Shown: positions 14,308 to 21,673 of the stretch, one piece after another
How positions within the stretch are numbered: position 1 is the first letter of the stretch
Layout: every line of letters starts with the position of its first letter
Origin: an uncultured bacterium
GTDB taxonomy: Bacteria > Bacillota > Clostridia > Christensenellales > Borkfalkiaceae
Assembly (NCBI GenBank): GCA_934871445.1
Contig: CAKXBD010000017.1
Span: forward strand, 1-24,487
Reading direction: 5' to 3'
DNA length: 24,487 bases
Translations under genes and position numbers: made by a program
Notes under the pieces: generated by a model
Databases searched by the model: none
What the model was told of the DNA's origin: nothing
The model's input: only the letters and a program-made list of their open reading frames with translations

Positions 14308-16317
14308 TCAGTTGAGCACCACGTCTTTCAGGCTGTTATATTTTTTGAGCGCCGCTTCGCGAAGTTCCTCCGTGTCGTAATGCCCCTCGAACGCTTCGTC
14401 CGACATCTTCTTCGCCGCGAAAATCACGTTGGCGGGATATTGCAGGTTGCGTATCTCGTTCAGCATCTTCCCCGATTGACGGGTGCCGAAAAAGTCGCCA
14501 CTTCCCCGCATCTCCAAATCTTTCTCCGCGATTTTGAAGCCGTCCGTGTTGTTCTTTAACGTTAAAAGCCGTTCCCTTGCCGTATCGCTCTCCGCGCCCA
14601 TCAACAGGAAACAATAACTCTTTTCGCTGCCCCGCCCCACGCGCCCGCGGAGCTGATGGAGCTGTGAAAGGCCGAAGCGCTCCGCGTTATAAATGACCAT
14701 AATCGTCGCGTTCGGCACGTCCACCCCCACTTCGATGACCGTCGTCGATACGAGGCAGTCGTATTTCCCGTCCTTGAACGCCTGCATGATTTCCGACTTT
14801 TCCTTATCTTTCATCTTCCCGTGCAACAGCGCGAAACGGACGAACGGCAGGCGGGTTTTCAATTCCTCGAACAGCTCCTTGACGCTGATGAGCGTCCCCT
14901 CCTCGTCGTCCTCGTCTATCTTGGAGCAGACGAAATACGCCTGCTTACCCGCGCGCACCTCCCTGCCGATATAGTCCAGCATATCTTCATAGCGGGAAGC
15001 GGAAATGATGCTCGTCGCAATCTCCTGCCTCTCCTTGGGCTTATCCGAAATCGTCGTGATGTCCAGATCCCCGTAAAAGATGAGCGACAGCGTTCGGGGA
15101 ATGGGCGTGGCGCTCATGACCAGCATATCCGCGCCCTCTCCCTTTTCCGCAAGCGCGTTCCGCTGAGCAACGCCGAAGCGGTGCTGTTCGTCGCAGACGA
15201 TAAACGAGAGGTCAGGAATTTCCACGTCCCCTTGTAACATCGCGTGCGTGCCGCATACGATGTCGATTTCTCCGCTTTTCAAGCGCGCTTTCAGCTCCCG
15301 CTTTTCCTTCGCCGTCATTCCGCCCGCGAGATACCCTACGGTATAATCGGGAAAATATCTTTGAAGGAGCGAGAAATTCTGCGCCGCGAGCACTTCCGTC
15401 GGAGAGAGATACGCCGCCTTATAACCGCTCTTTACCGCCATGAAAATGCCGCAGAGCGCCACCGCCGTCTTGCCGCTCCCCACGTCGCCTTGCAGGAGCC
15501 TGTTCATGCGCGACGGGGAATGGAGATTTTCAAAAATTTCGTTGACCGCGTGTTTCTGCCCGCCCGTAAATTCAAAGCCGAAACGGTCGGCAAAGCCCTT
15601 GACGTCCGCCGCGGAAGCCGTATATTTATGAATCCTGACATCCTCCTTATCCCCCTTGATCAACTTGAAAGCGGAAATGAGGACAAAGTATTCTTCCAAA
15701 GCGATGCGCTCCGCCGCCTCGTCCTTCGACGCCATGTCGGGCGGGTTATGAATATCGAAATAACACTTTGCGAGCGGTCTGAGCCCGTATTTTTCGACGA
15801 TTTTTTCGGGGATAACGCTGTCGATTCGGACTTTTTGAAGCGCCGCCTTCACCGCTTCGCGCACGATTTTTTGCGTCAGGGAACCTTTCAGAGAATAGAC
15901 GGGCACGATTCCTTTCAGGCGGTAATTTTTATCGAGCGGCTCAAACGAGGGATTGACCAGGGACACCTGTCCGTATTTGTTTTGAACGCGGCCGTAAAAG
16001 AGATATTCGCCCGTTTTGAGCCTGTCCCGCACATAGGGCTGATTGAACCACACCACCGTGAACGGCAGTCCGTCCTGATTGCAGTACGCCTTGACGGTCT
16101 TTAAGCGGCTCATGTAATTGACGGGCGCGACCTGCACCACCTCGCACGCCACGAGCGCCATGTCGTTATGGTACGCCGTCCGAAGGGACGAACGCTCGGT
16201 GAGGTCGAGATAGGCGCGCGGATAAAAACGGATCAGAGCGTCCCCGTCGAAAACGCCCAGCTTATTGAAATCCTTTTCCCGCTTTTCACTGATGATGCGA
16301 AGGGAAGAAAGTTTCAT
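14308..16317 (-). CDS. recG: ATP-dependent DNA helicase RecG (669 aa)
   Basis: Superfamily 2 helicase that reverses stalled replication forks and branch-migrates Holliday junctions. The N-terminal wedge/OB domain spans about 50-150. Helicase motif I is GDVGSGKT (277-284), motif II is DEQH (376-379), motif III is SATPIPRT, and motif VI is QLRGRVGRG, followed by the RecG-specific EKDLEMRGSGDFFGTRQSG. Length is at the usual lower end (670-690). GGGAGG lies 7 bases before the ATG. In B. subtilis recG lies near yloU-yloV in the same direction, as here, although the sda genes usually between them are absent. No promoter fits in the short gap to the upstream hairpin. Confidence 0.97.
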   Translation of the reverse strand: MKLSSLRIISEKREKDFNKLGVFDGDALIRFYPRAYLDLTERSSLRTAYHNDMALVACEVVQVAPVNYMSRLKTVKAYCNQDGLPFTVVWFNQPYVRDRLKTGEYLFYGRVQNKYGQVSLVNPSFEPLDKNYRLKGIVPVYSLKGSLTQKIVREAVKAALQKVRIDSVIPEKIVEKYGLRPLAKCYFDIHNPPDMASKDEAAERIALEEYFVLISAFKLIKGDKEDVRIHKYTASAADVKGFADRFGFEFTGGQKHAVNEIFENLHSPSRMNRLLQGDVGSGKTAVALCGIFMAVKSGYKAAYLSPTEVLAAQNFSLLQRYFPDYTVGYLAGGMTAKEKRELKARLKSGEIDIVCGTHAMLQGDVEIPDLSFIVCDEQHRFGVAQRNALAEKGEGADMLVMSATPIPRTLSLIFYGDLDITTISDKPKERQEIATSIISASRYEDMLDYIGREVRAGKQAYFVCSKIDEDDEEGTLISVKELFEELKTRLPFVRFALLHGKMKDKEKSEIMQAFKDGKYDCLVSTTVIEVGVDVPNATIMVIYNAERFGLSQLHQLRGRVGRGSEKSYCFLLMGAESDTARERLLTLKNNTDGFKIAEKDLEMRGSGDFFGTRQSGKMLNEIRNLQYPANVIFAAKKMSDEAFEGHYDTEELREAALKKYNSLKDVVLN

Positions 16318-16337
16318 GATATTGCCTCCCGTGGAAG

Positions 16338-16372
16338 AAAAAAGCGGGGAAAGGCTTCGCCTCCACCCGCTT
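16338..16372 (-). terminator. Terminator-like hairpin directly before recG
   Basis: On the minus strand, AAGCGGG (16366-16372) pairs with CCCGCTT (16342-16348), with an inner GGC/GCC stem, followed by TTTTTTCTT. It looks like the terminator of fakA. It ends about 20 bases from the recG ATG, leaving only enough room for the recG ribosome site. Two further small hairpins lie upstream at about 16393-16408 and 16414-16430. Confidence 0.7.
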
Positions 16373-16506
16373 CCGTAACGTCTATATATTCAAGGGACTT
16401 CCGTCCCCGTACAAGGGAGTTTTCCTCCCTCCTCTCTCATGATTTCAGTCTGCGAAAAAAATCGAATATTTATACCTTTTCATTTATGGAATCTACATAT
16501 ATGCGT

Positions 16507-18153
16507 TTATTCCAAAGAAATGATATAGTAATAAACGGGCTGTCCGCCGCTATGGTAATCCACGTCGCAGTCGGGATATTTTTCCGCTATCTTCTCGCAA
16601 AGCGCCGCCGCCTCGTCCTCCTTCACGTCCTCGCCGTAATACAGCGTGATGACCTGATGGGAATCCTCTTTCATGTGCGCCAAGAGCTTCATGACCGTCT
16701 CCTCCGTCGAGGAGGATTTTGCGAGAATTTTTTTGTCGTCCAGACCGATGATGTCGCCCTGTTTGATGGAGAAACCGTTCATGCTAGTGTTTCTCACCGC
16801 ATAGGTAACTTGCCCCGCCTTCACGTTGTCCATCGCGTGAATCATGTTCGTCTTATTCTCCTCCGCGCTGGCTTCGGGATTGAATTCCAAAGCCGCCGCA
16901 AAGCCCTGCGGGACGTTCTTCGTCGGTATGACGTGTATCGTTCTGTTCTCTGCCAGCGCTTTCGCCTGCTCCGCCGCGAGAATGATATTCTTATTGTTCG
17001 GGAATACGAAAATGTGCTCCGCGTTTATCTTCTGCGCCGCCGTGGCAATATCGCTCGCCGACGGGTTCATCGTCTGCCCGCCCTCGATGATGCGGTCTAC
17101 GAACAAATCCTTGAAAATATCCGCGAGCCCTTGCCCCGCGCAGATGGCAAGCATGCCCATTTCCTTCTTTTCCGCCTCCCGCTTGGCGCGGAGCTGACGG
17201 TTCTGTTCGAGCATGTTCTCGATTTTCGGGCGGTCGAGTTCGCCGAGTTCCAGCGCGTAGGTGAGCGCCACGCCGGGCGTATTCGTATGCACGTGTACTT
17301 TGACCATTTCCAGATCGCCGATACAGATGACGCTGTCGCCTAAATTCATCAGCCGCTCCCTGAGCCTGTCGATGTCCGCGAGCGTCGTGCTCTTTTTCAG
17401 GTTTATAATGAAAAATTCCGTACAGTAGGCGAATTGAATTTCTCCGAGGTCGAGATTGATGATGTCCGAATTGTCCCCAAAATCGTTTTCAGGTTTATCC
17501 TCCGCCGCCTGCGTCTGGATTTCCATGCCGACGTCCTCGCCCGTGAGCGCCGCCAAAAAGCCACGGAATATCGTCATGAGTCCCACGCCGCCGCTGTCCA
17601 CGACGCCCGCTTTTTTGAGCACGGGCAGAAGCTCGGGAGTCATGGCGAGTGCTTTGTCGCCCTCCGCAATCACGTCTGCAAAAAAGTCTTCAAAGTTCTT
17701 CTTTCTCGACGCCGCCTTGCCGGAATGTTCGCTCATCATGCGGACGACCGTCAGGATCGTGCCTTCTTTCGGCACAGATACCGCGCCGTACGCTACCTTC
17801 GTGCCCGCCTCCATCGCTTTGGAAAAGGTCTTTGTGTCAAATTCCTTTCCGCATTCCCTGAGTACGGAACAAATACCACGCAAAATCTGGGAAAGAATAA
17901 CGCCCGAATTGCCTCGCGCGCCCTTTAAGGCGCCCTTGGAAACGCAGTCGCAGATTTCCATAAACGAGTTTGACTGACAGGCAGAGAGCTCTTTCACCGC
18001 CGACTGCATGGTGAGCGACATATTCGTACCCGTATCTCCGTCGGGTACGGGGAACACGTTGAGCGCGTCCACCTTACTTCTATTATTTTCAAGTAACCTT
18101 GCACCGAACATTATCATCTTGCGAAATTCGGTGCTGTTTATCGTTTTCTGCAT
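16507..18153 (-). CDS. fakA: Fatty acid kinase FakA / DAK-domain protein (YloV family, 548 aa)
   Basis: ATP-dependent kinase that phosphorylates a fatty acid held by a DegV/FakB protein to acyl-phosphate. The N-terminal DhaL-type kinase domain (about 1-205) has DALNVFPVPDGDTGTNMSLT, the Asp triad for the nucleotide-Mg site, and GARGNSGVILSQILRG, then KAGVVDSGGVGLM. The middle domain (about 235-330) contains CTEFFI and VKVHVHTNTPG. The C-terminal domain contains IFVFPNNKNI, family-typical Asn residues, and CDVDYHSGGQPVYYYI at the end. Length matches YloV (about 550). AAAGGAG lies 9 bases before the ATG. It has its own promoter. Position after the Asp23 gene yloU is the classic Bacillota arrangement. 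Confidence 0.95.
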   Translation of the reverse strand: MQKTINSTEFRKMIMFGARLLENNRSKVDALNVFPVPDGDTGTNMSLTMQSAVKELSACQSNSFMEICDCVSKGALKGARGNSGVILSQILRGICSVLRECGKEFDTKTFSKAMEAGTKVAYGAVSVPKEGTILTVVRMMSEHSGKAASRKKNFEDFFADVIAEGDKALAMTPELLPVLKKAGVVDSGGVGLMTIFRGFLAALTGEDVGMEIQTQAAEDKPENDFGDNSDIINLDLGEIQFAYCTEFFIINLKKSTTLADIDRLRERLMNLGDSVICIGDLEMVKVHVHTNTPGVALTYALELGELDRPKIENMLEQNRQLRAKREAEKKEMGMLAICAGQGLADIFKDLFVDRIIEGGQTMNPSASDIATAAQKINAEHIFVFPNNKNIILAAEQAKALAENRTIHVIPTKNVPQGFAAALEFNPEASAEENKTNMIHAMDNVKAGQVTYAVRNTSMNGFSIKQGDIIGLDDKKILAKSSSTEETVMKLLAHMKEDSHQVITLYYGEDVKEDEAAALCEKIAEKYPDCDVDYHSGGQPVYYYIISLE

Positions 18154-18225
18154 TATACATGCTCCTTTGATCTCAATTAAAAATAAAAGGGGTAGCCTGC
18201 CGCCGCGAAAAAATCAGAGGGTTTC

Positions 18226-18253
18226 ATTATAAGAGGGTGAGAATTTTATTCAA
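18226..18253 (-). promoter_or_regulatory. SigA-type promoter of fakA
   Basis: On the minus strand, TTGAAT (18248-18253) and perfect TATAAT (18226-18231) are separated by 16 bp. The leader is about 65 bases long. The fakA-yloU gap is 187 bp, and this promoter sits after the yloU terminator. Confidence 0.72.
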
Positions 18254-18300
18254 CTATAAAAAACGCGGCTCAAAAAACTTTTGATTAAGTAAAAAACACG

Positions 18301-18330
18301 ACAAAAGCGCGCGCCGAAACACGGCCCGCG
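18301..18330 (-). terminator. Probable terminator of yloU
   Basis: On the minus strand, a GC-rich stem (GCGGGCCGTG opposing CGGCGCGC, with one mismatch) is followed by CTTTTG and, 8 bases on, TTTTTT. It lies 10 bp past the yloU stop. Confidence 0.6.
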
Positions 18331-18340
18331 AAACGTTACC

Positions 18341-18691
18341 TTACAGCTTTACCCCGATGACGTTTACGTTTACCGTATCTACGATCATTCCCGTGAATTT
18401 TTCCACTTTGTATTTGATCGCTTCCTTTAAGGATTCGGCAACGGCGTTGATGGAAACACCGTATTTCATCATTACGTATACGTCGATATAGATTCTGTTC
18501 CCGGAGGTCGTCACTTTTGTGCCGCGCCCGCCGAGATCTTTCTTCAAAAGCTCGGACAGGCTGTCGGTAAAACGGCGCGAAACCATCTCCACGATCCCGT
18601 AACATTCCATGGCGGTATGCGAGGCGACCTTGGCGATGGCGAGGTCCGATATTGAAATTTTACCGTAAGCGTTGCTTGTATTGACTGACAT
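18341..18691 (-). CDS. Asp23/Gls24 family envelope-stress protein (YloU-like, 116 aa)
   Basis: Small Asp23-domain protein. Members occur at the membrane or in the cytoplasm of Gram-positives and are linked to envelope stress, with poorly defined biochemistry. Typical features: GKISISDLAIAKVASHTAMECYGIVEM at the N-terminus, then two strand-rich repeats with IYIDVYVMMKYGVSINAVAESLKEAIKYKVEKFTG, and VDTVNVNVIGVKL at the C-terminus. The frame is open 14 codons further, but ATG 18691 has GGAG 8 bases upstream and gives the usual length. It faces rpmB divergently and precedes fakA, the yloU-yloV pairing seen across Bacillota. Confidence 0.93.
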   Translation of the reverse strand: MSVNTSNAYGKISISDLAIAKVASHTAMECYGIVEMVSRRFTDSLSELLKKDLGGRGTKVTTSGNRIYIDVYVMMKYGVSINAVAESLKEAIKYKVEKFTGMIVDTVNVNVIGVKL

Positions 18692-18715
18692 AGATATTTC
18701 TCCAAGTTCTTTCTT

Positions 18716-18744
18716 ATTGTACACTATTTTCACGAGGATTGCAA
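18716..18744 (-). promoter_or_regulatory. SigA-type promoter of yloU
   Basis: On the minus strand, TTGCAA (18739-18744) and TACAAT (18716-18721) are separated by 17 bp. The leader is about 18 bases. It is back to back with the rpmB promoter. Confidence 0.75.
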
Positions 18745-18804
18745 GTAAAAATTTCCCCTTGCAAATATTTTTTTATTTTTTTGTCGTTTGGGGCTCGTTT
18801 TTAA

Positions 18805-18833
18805 TTGCTTTTTCGGACAAATAATGCTATATT
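18805..18833 (+). promoter_or_regulatory. SigA-type promoter of rpmB
   Basis: TTGCTT (18805-18810) and TATATT (18828-18833) with a 17-bp spacer. The start site would be near 18840, leaving a leader of about 70 bases. Confidence 0.72.
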
Positions 18834-18847
18834 ATTATTACTGTTTT

Positions 18848-18864
18848 GCGCGGCTTCCCCGCGC
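18848..18864 (+). other. GC-rich hairpin in the rpmB leader
   Basis: GCGCGG (18848-18853) pairs with CCGCGC (18859-18864) around a 5-base loop within an otherwise AT-rich leader. It begins about 8 bases after the predicted transcription start. It could stabilise the mRNA 5' end or be a control element; there is no T-run for termination. Confidence 0.4.
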
Positions 18865-18909
18865 GGCGAATTTTCGTACGGTAATTTTTTCCCGATGGGA
18901 GGTGTCAAT

Positions 18910-19092
18910 ATGTCGAGAGTATGCAGTATCTGCGGTAAGGGTCAGGCCAGCGGCAACAACGTCAGCCATTCCAATCGTAAGACCAGAAGAACGTTCAAAG
19001 TCAACGTGCAGAAAGTCTCCTTCATTCAGGACGGCAAAGAGCAGAGCGGTTACGTCTGCGCCAGATGCCTGAAAAAAGCAGAACGCGCGTAA
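18910..19092 (+). CDS. rpmB: Ribosomal protein bL28 (60 aa)
   Basis: Large-subunit protein bL28. SHSNRKTRRTFKVNVQKV is the family signature. It is the zinc-binding (C+) form, with CxxC pairs at Cys5/Cys8 and Cys50/Cys53. Many bacteria also carry a Cys-free paralogue used under zinc limitation. Length is standard (about 62). GGGAGGTG lies 5 bases before the ATG. It is the only plus-strand gene on the right half, divergent from yloU, as in B. subtilis. Confidence 0.98.
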   Translation: MSRVCSICGKGQASGNNVSHSNRKTRRTFKVNVQKVSFIQDGKEQSGYVCARCLKKAERA

Positions 19093-19122
19093 ATCCCGCG
19101 CGTCCCCTTTAAGCGAAAACCG

Positions 19123-19151
19123 AGACTGCCTTTCATCGGGCAGTCTTTTTT
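19123..19151 (+). terminator. Rho-independent terminator of rpmB
   Basis: AGACTGCC (19123-19130) pairs with GGCAGTCT (19139-19146) around 8 bases, followed by TTTTT. On the other strand only CGGTTTT follows, so it may also weakly serve the convergent dipeptidase gene. Confidence 0.92.
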
Positions 19152-19175
19152 CGCACATTTTTATTTCCTCTTTCC

Positions 19176-20315
19176 TTAAAACAGTCGGGAAATATTCCCG
19201 TAAGCGATTTTTTCCGTCAGGCGGGGCGAAAGCCCCGCCCTTTCCATATCTTCAAAGAAACGCGGCATTTCCTCCGCTCCCGCATAGAGCGGATTTTCCG
19301 TACCGTCAAAATCCGTACCGAGGGCGATGACCTCCTCCCCGCCCGTATCCACAATGTGCGCGATATGCTCGAAAATGCTCCTTTTTCCGAGAAACTCCCG
19401 CACGAAATTCACCCCGACGAGCCCGCCCGAATCGGCTATCCGCCTTATCTGTCCGTCGGTCAGGTTCCGCTTATGGCGCCACACCTCCCGCGAAAGGGAA
19501 TGGCTAGCAACCACGGGCACGCGAAACGAAGCGGCTATCTCCGACAGCTCGGATACCCCCTCGTCGGAAAGGTGGGAGACGTCCGCGAAAACGCCGCGGG
19601 AAAACAGCTCCTCCGCGACGCGGCGGCCGAAGGGTTTGAGTCCGCCCCTTTCCCCGCAGGGAAAGCCTAGACAGTTTTCTTCGTTCCAGGTGAATCCGAA
19701 CATCTTTATTCCCGCTGAAATCAGAAATTCCAGCCGAGAGAGGTTTTCCTCCAAAATTCCGCCGTTTTCAATCGTCAAAATCCCGCGTATACCCGCCCGC
19801 CCCATCTCCCCTTTCGCGGCGGAAAATGCGGAGATAAACTTTTCTGCCCGCCTCCACGGCTCCTTGGCGTCGGGCGGCGTAAACAGCGCGAAGCATTGTA
19901 AAAAACAACCTCCCCCGATGAGCTTTTCAAGGGAGATCTGAGCGTTTTTCCTATGTAGAAATTCCACTCCCCGCAAAGCGGTCGGGGAGGGAGAACCGTC
20001 AGAGCCGCGTGCGGAAGATATGCGCGCGCCCGCATATGGGGCATCGGAACATACGAGCGCATTTTCATGCAAATCGGCAGAATGAGCGGGCGCGTCCGCG
20101 GGTAGAACCGCGGAAGCCGCGAAAGCACTTGCGTGTGGGCCGACAGAACGTGTGGGCGCGTCCGTATACAGAGCTTCGGAAGCCGTATAATCACTTACAT
20201 GCGGGTCGGCTGAATACGCGAGGGGATTCGCGGGCGGAGTCTCGGAAACCGTAAGGGTATCCGCGTGCAAATCGCCGTAAGGGATTCTATGGGAAGAAAC
20301 GGGCGGGCGAAACAA
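19176..20315 (-). CDS. M19 family (renal-type) dipeptidase with an internal repeat insertion (379 aa)
   Basis: Zinc dipeptidase of the amidohydrolase superfamily, acting on dipeptides including D-amino-acid-containing ones in related enzymes. Metal ligands can be placed: GDLHADT (His17, Asp19), TIENGGI (Glu183, bridging), DVSHLSD (His248), VVASHS (His272) and GTDFDG (Asp335). The fold C-terminal to residue 124 is ordinary. The oddity is residues 12-99: four 22-residue repeats of which the first carries the active-site HxD and the others do not, adding 66 residues over a usual length near 310. The start must be TTG 20315, because a stop lies two codons upstream and no ATG or GTG is available; the ribosome site is poor. 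The thiN stop is 22 bp upstream. No signal peptide is seen, so it is probably cytoplasmic. Confidence 0.88.
   Translation of the reverse strand: MFRPPVSSHRIPYGDLHADTLTVSETPPANPLAYSADPHVSDYTASEALYTDAPTRSVGPHASAFAASAVLPADAPAHSADLHENALVCSDAPYAGARISSARGSDGSPSPTALRGVEFLHRKNAQISLEKLIGGGCFLQCFALFTPPDAKEPWRRAEKFISAFSAAKGEMGRAGIRGILTIENGGILEENLSRLEFLISAGIKMFGFTWNEENCLGFPCGERGGLKPFGRRVAEELFSRGVFADVSHLSDEGVSELSEIAASFRVPVVASHSLSREVWRHKRNLTDGQIRRIADSGGLVGVNFVREFLGKRSIFEHIAHIVDTGGEEVIALGTDFDGTENPLYAGAEEMPRFFEDMERAGLSPRLTEKIAYGNISRLF
20019..20282. repeat. Four 66-bp in-frame tandem repeats inside the dipeptidase gene
   Basis: Units lie at 20217-20282, 20151-20216, 20085-20150 and 20019-20084 (protein order). 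Translations begin PYGDLHADTLTVSE, YSADPHVSDYTASE, RSVGPHASAFAASA and HSADLHENALVCSD. The position-6 His of each unit is kept, but the ligand Asp two residues later is only in unit 1. Units 2 and 3 are clearly alike at DNA level (shared GGGCGCGTCCG, CGGAAGCCG and CACTT), unit 1 and unit 4 less so. This is consistent with old tandem duplication of the active-site segment followed by divergence. Confidence 0.8.
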
Positions 20316-20337
20316 AGTTTACGCCCGCGATTTGCGC

Positions 20338-21015
20338 TTAAAGAGGCGCAGAATGAGTCGGATTGCCTTCGGAGGTTTCAAACAAATGATTTTTGACATC
20401 TTTCTCCTTATTGACCGCGGCGAGGAGCATGCCCCTGTCGCAGTTTATTTCGGCGTTTTCGTCCGTTCCCACGTTGGAGATACCGCGGCAGCAGCCGTAA
20501 AAAAGCGTCAGATCGTCCGTGGGATAGAACAGCCCTTTATTATTTATTATATGCGCGTCGCCGCCGAAAGGCAACAGGGAAACCGTCTTTCCCTTTATTC
20601 CCTTTAAGGTGAATTTGCCCCTATGTGCGGAGAGAACGGAAGTATTCGTGACGAGCGAACAGGACATGCCTTCCATGCACGCCCTGTAAAGGAGGTGGAG
20701 ATTGCCGAGAAAATGGTCCTCCCGTCCCCCTCCGCCGCCGTAAATTTCGATTTCAGAAATCGGTTTCTCCTTTGCGGCGGAAAACATTCTTTCGAGCGCG
20801 ATTTCCCCGTCCGTTTCGTTTTTTTGTTCGGGACAGACCTCTTTCGGGAACGGAACGGGTATCTCCCGCGCGGAATCGAAATCGCCGATATTTTCGTCGA
20901 TTCTCACCCTTCCCTTTGCCCAATTATATGCGCCGTCCGCGCAGTATACCAGCGCGTCGCGGGCGTCTATTTCCCCGCGGTAGGGCTCTCCGTTCAACAG
21001 AATGATTCCTTTCAT
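20338..21015 (-). CDS. thiN: Thiamine pyrophosphokinase (225 aa)
   Basis: Transfers pyrophosphate from ATP to thiamine, giving the cofactor TPP. Motifs: CADGAYNW (about 25-32), IGDFDSA (about 43-49), NETDGEIAL (catalytic Asp region), and GGGGREDHFLGNLHLL in the N-terminal domain. The C-terminal thiamine-binding domain contains GKTVSLLPFGGDA and GISN. Length is typical (210-225). The ATG follows the rpe stop after a single base with only a weak ribosome site, suggesting re-initiation after rpe. The rpe-thiN order is as in B. subtilis, where spoVM follows; here the M19 dipeptidase follows. No TPP riboswitch is visible. Confidence 0.94.
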   Translation of the reverse strand: MKGIILLNGEPYRGEIDARDALVYCADGAYNWAKGRVRIDENIGDFDSAREIPVPFPKEVCPEQKNETDGEIALERMFSAAKEKPISEIEIYGGGGGREDHFLGNLHLLYRACMEGMSCSLVTNTSVLSAHRGKFTLKGIKGKTVSLLPFGGDAHIINNKGLFYPTDDLTLFYGCCRGISNVGTDENAEINCDRGMLLAAVNKEKDVKNHLFETSEGNPTHSAPL

Positions 21016-21016
21016 T

Positions 21017-21673
21017 TCAACACTTTCTGAGCGCCTCTATCGCCTGCCGTCTGTCGGGTGCCTTGAATACGGCGCTCCCCGCCACCAGCACGTTCGCGCC
21101 TGCGGACTTGACTTCCGCCGCGTTCGAGGGAGAAATTCCGCCGTCGATTTCTATGTCGAAATTCCACCCGTTCTCCTCCGCCAAGGAGCGGAGTTCTCGT
21201 ACCTTTTCGAGCACCTCCGGTATGAATTTCTGCCCCCCGAAGCCGGGAAACACGCTCATGACGAGCACCATGTCCGAGAGGGGCAAAACCTCCCGAATAG
21301 CCGAAACGGGCGTATCGGGATTGATGACCGCCCCGCACTTCGCACCCGCGTTCTTTATGAGCATGAGCGTGTCTTTTAATCCCTCTTTACAGGCTTCGGC
21401 GTGAACGGTGACGATGTCCGCTCCCGCTCTGACGAAGCGTTCGACGTACTTTTGCGGCTCCACGATCATCAGGTGGCAATCGAGCGGGAGGGAGGTGATT
21501 TTCCTCAAATCCTCCACCATCTTAATCCCGAAAGTGATATTATTCACGAATACGCCGTCCATGACGTCGCAATGTACGAGGTCGGCGCCGCTACCTTCGA
21601 GGGACTTCACCTCCTCGCCCATCTTTGAAAAATCCGCCGACAGAATGGACGGCGCTATTTTTATCTTTTTCAT
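21017..21673 (-). CDS. rpe: Ribulose-phosphate 3-epimerase (218 aa)
   Basis: TIM-barrel enzyme of the pentose phosphate pathway, interconverting ribulose-5-P and xylulose-5-P. Motifs: APSILSADF at the N-terminus (Ser and Asp near the active site), HCDVMDGVFV (metal-binding His and catalytic Asp), DCHLMI, SVFPGFGGQKF and EIDGGI (second catalytic Asp). The frame opens 18 codons earlier, but ATG 21673 has AAGGAG 5 bases upstream, starts in the family way, and overlaps the rlmN stop as ATGA. Length is standard. Confidence 0.97.
   Translation of the reverse strand: MKKIKIAPSILSADFSKMGEEVKSLEGSGADLVHCDVMDGVFVNNITFGIKMVEDLRKITSLPLDCHLMIVEPQKYVERFVRAGADIVTVHAEACKEGLKDTLMLIKNAGAKCGAVINPDTPVSAIREVLPLSDMVLVMSVFPGFGGQKFIPEVLEKVRELRSLAEENGWNFDIEIDGGISPSNAAEVKSAGANVLVAGSAVFKAPDRRQAIEALRKC

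Noticed and set aside
15244..16104. Long plus-strand open frame antisense to recG, and similar long frames at 5118, 6474, 11085, 13279, 16168, 21916 and 22779
   Set aside because: They run antisense to well-identified conserved genes, have Arg/His-rich composition typical of antisense of GC-rich coding DNA, and lack recognisable domains.
19093..19175. spoVM-like small gene between rpmB and the dipeptidase
   Set aside because: Only a terminator hairpin is present. No frame resembling SpoVM is seen on either strand.
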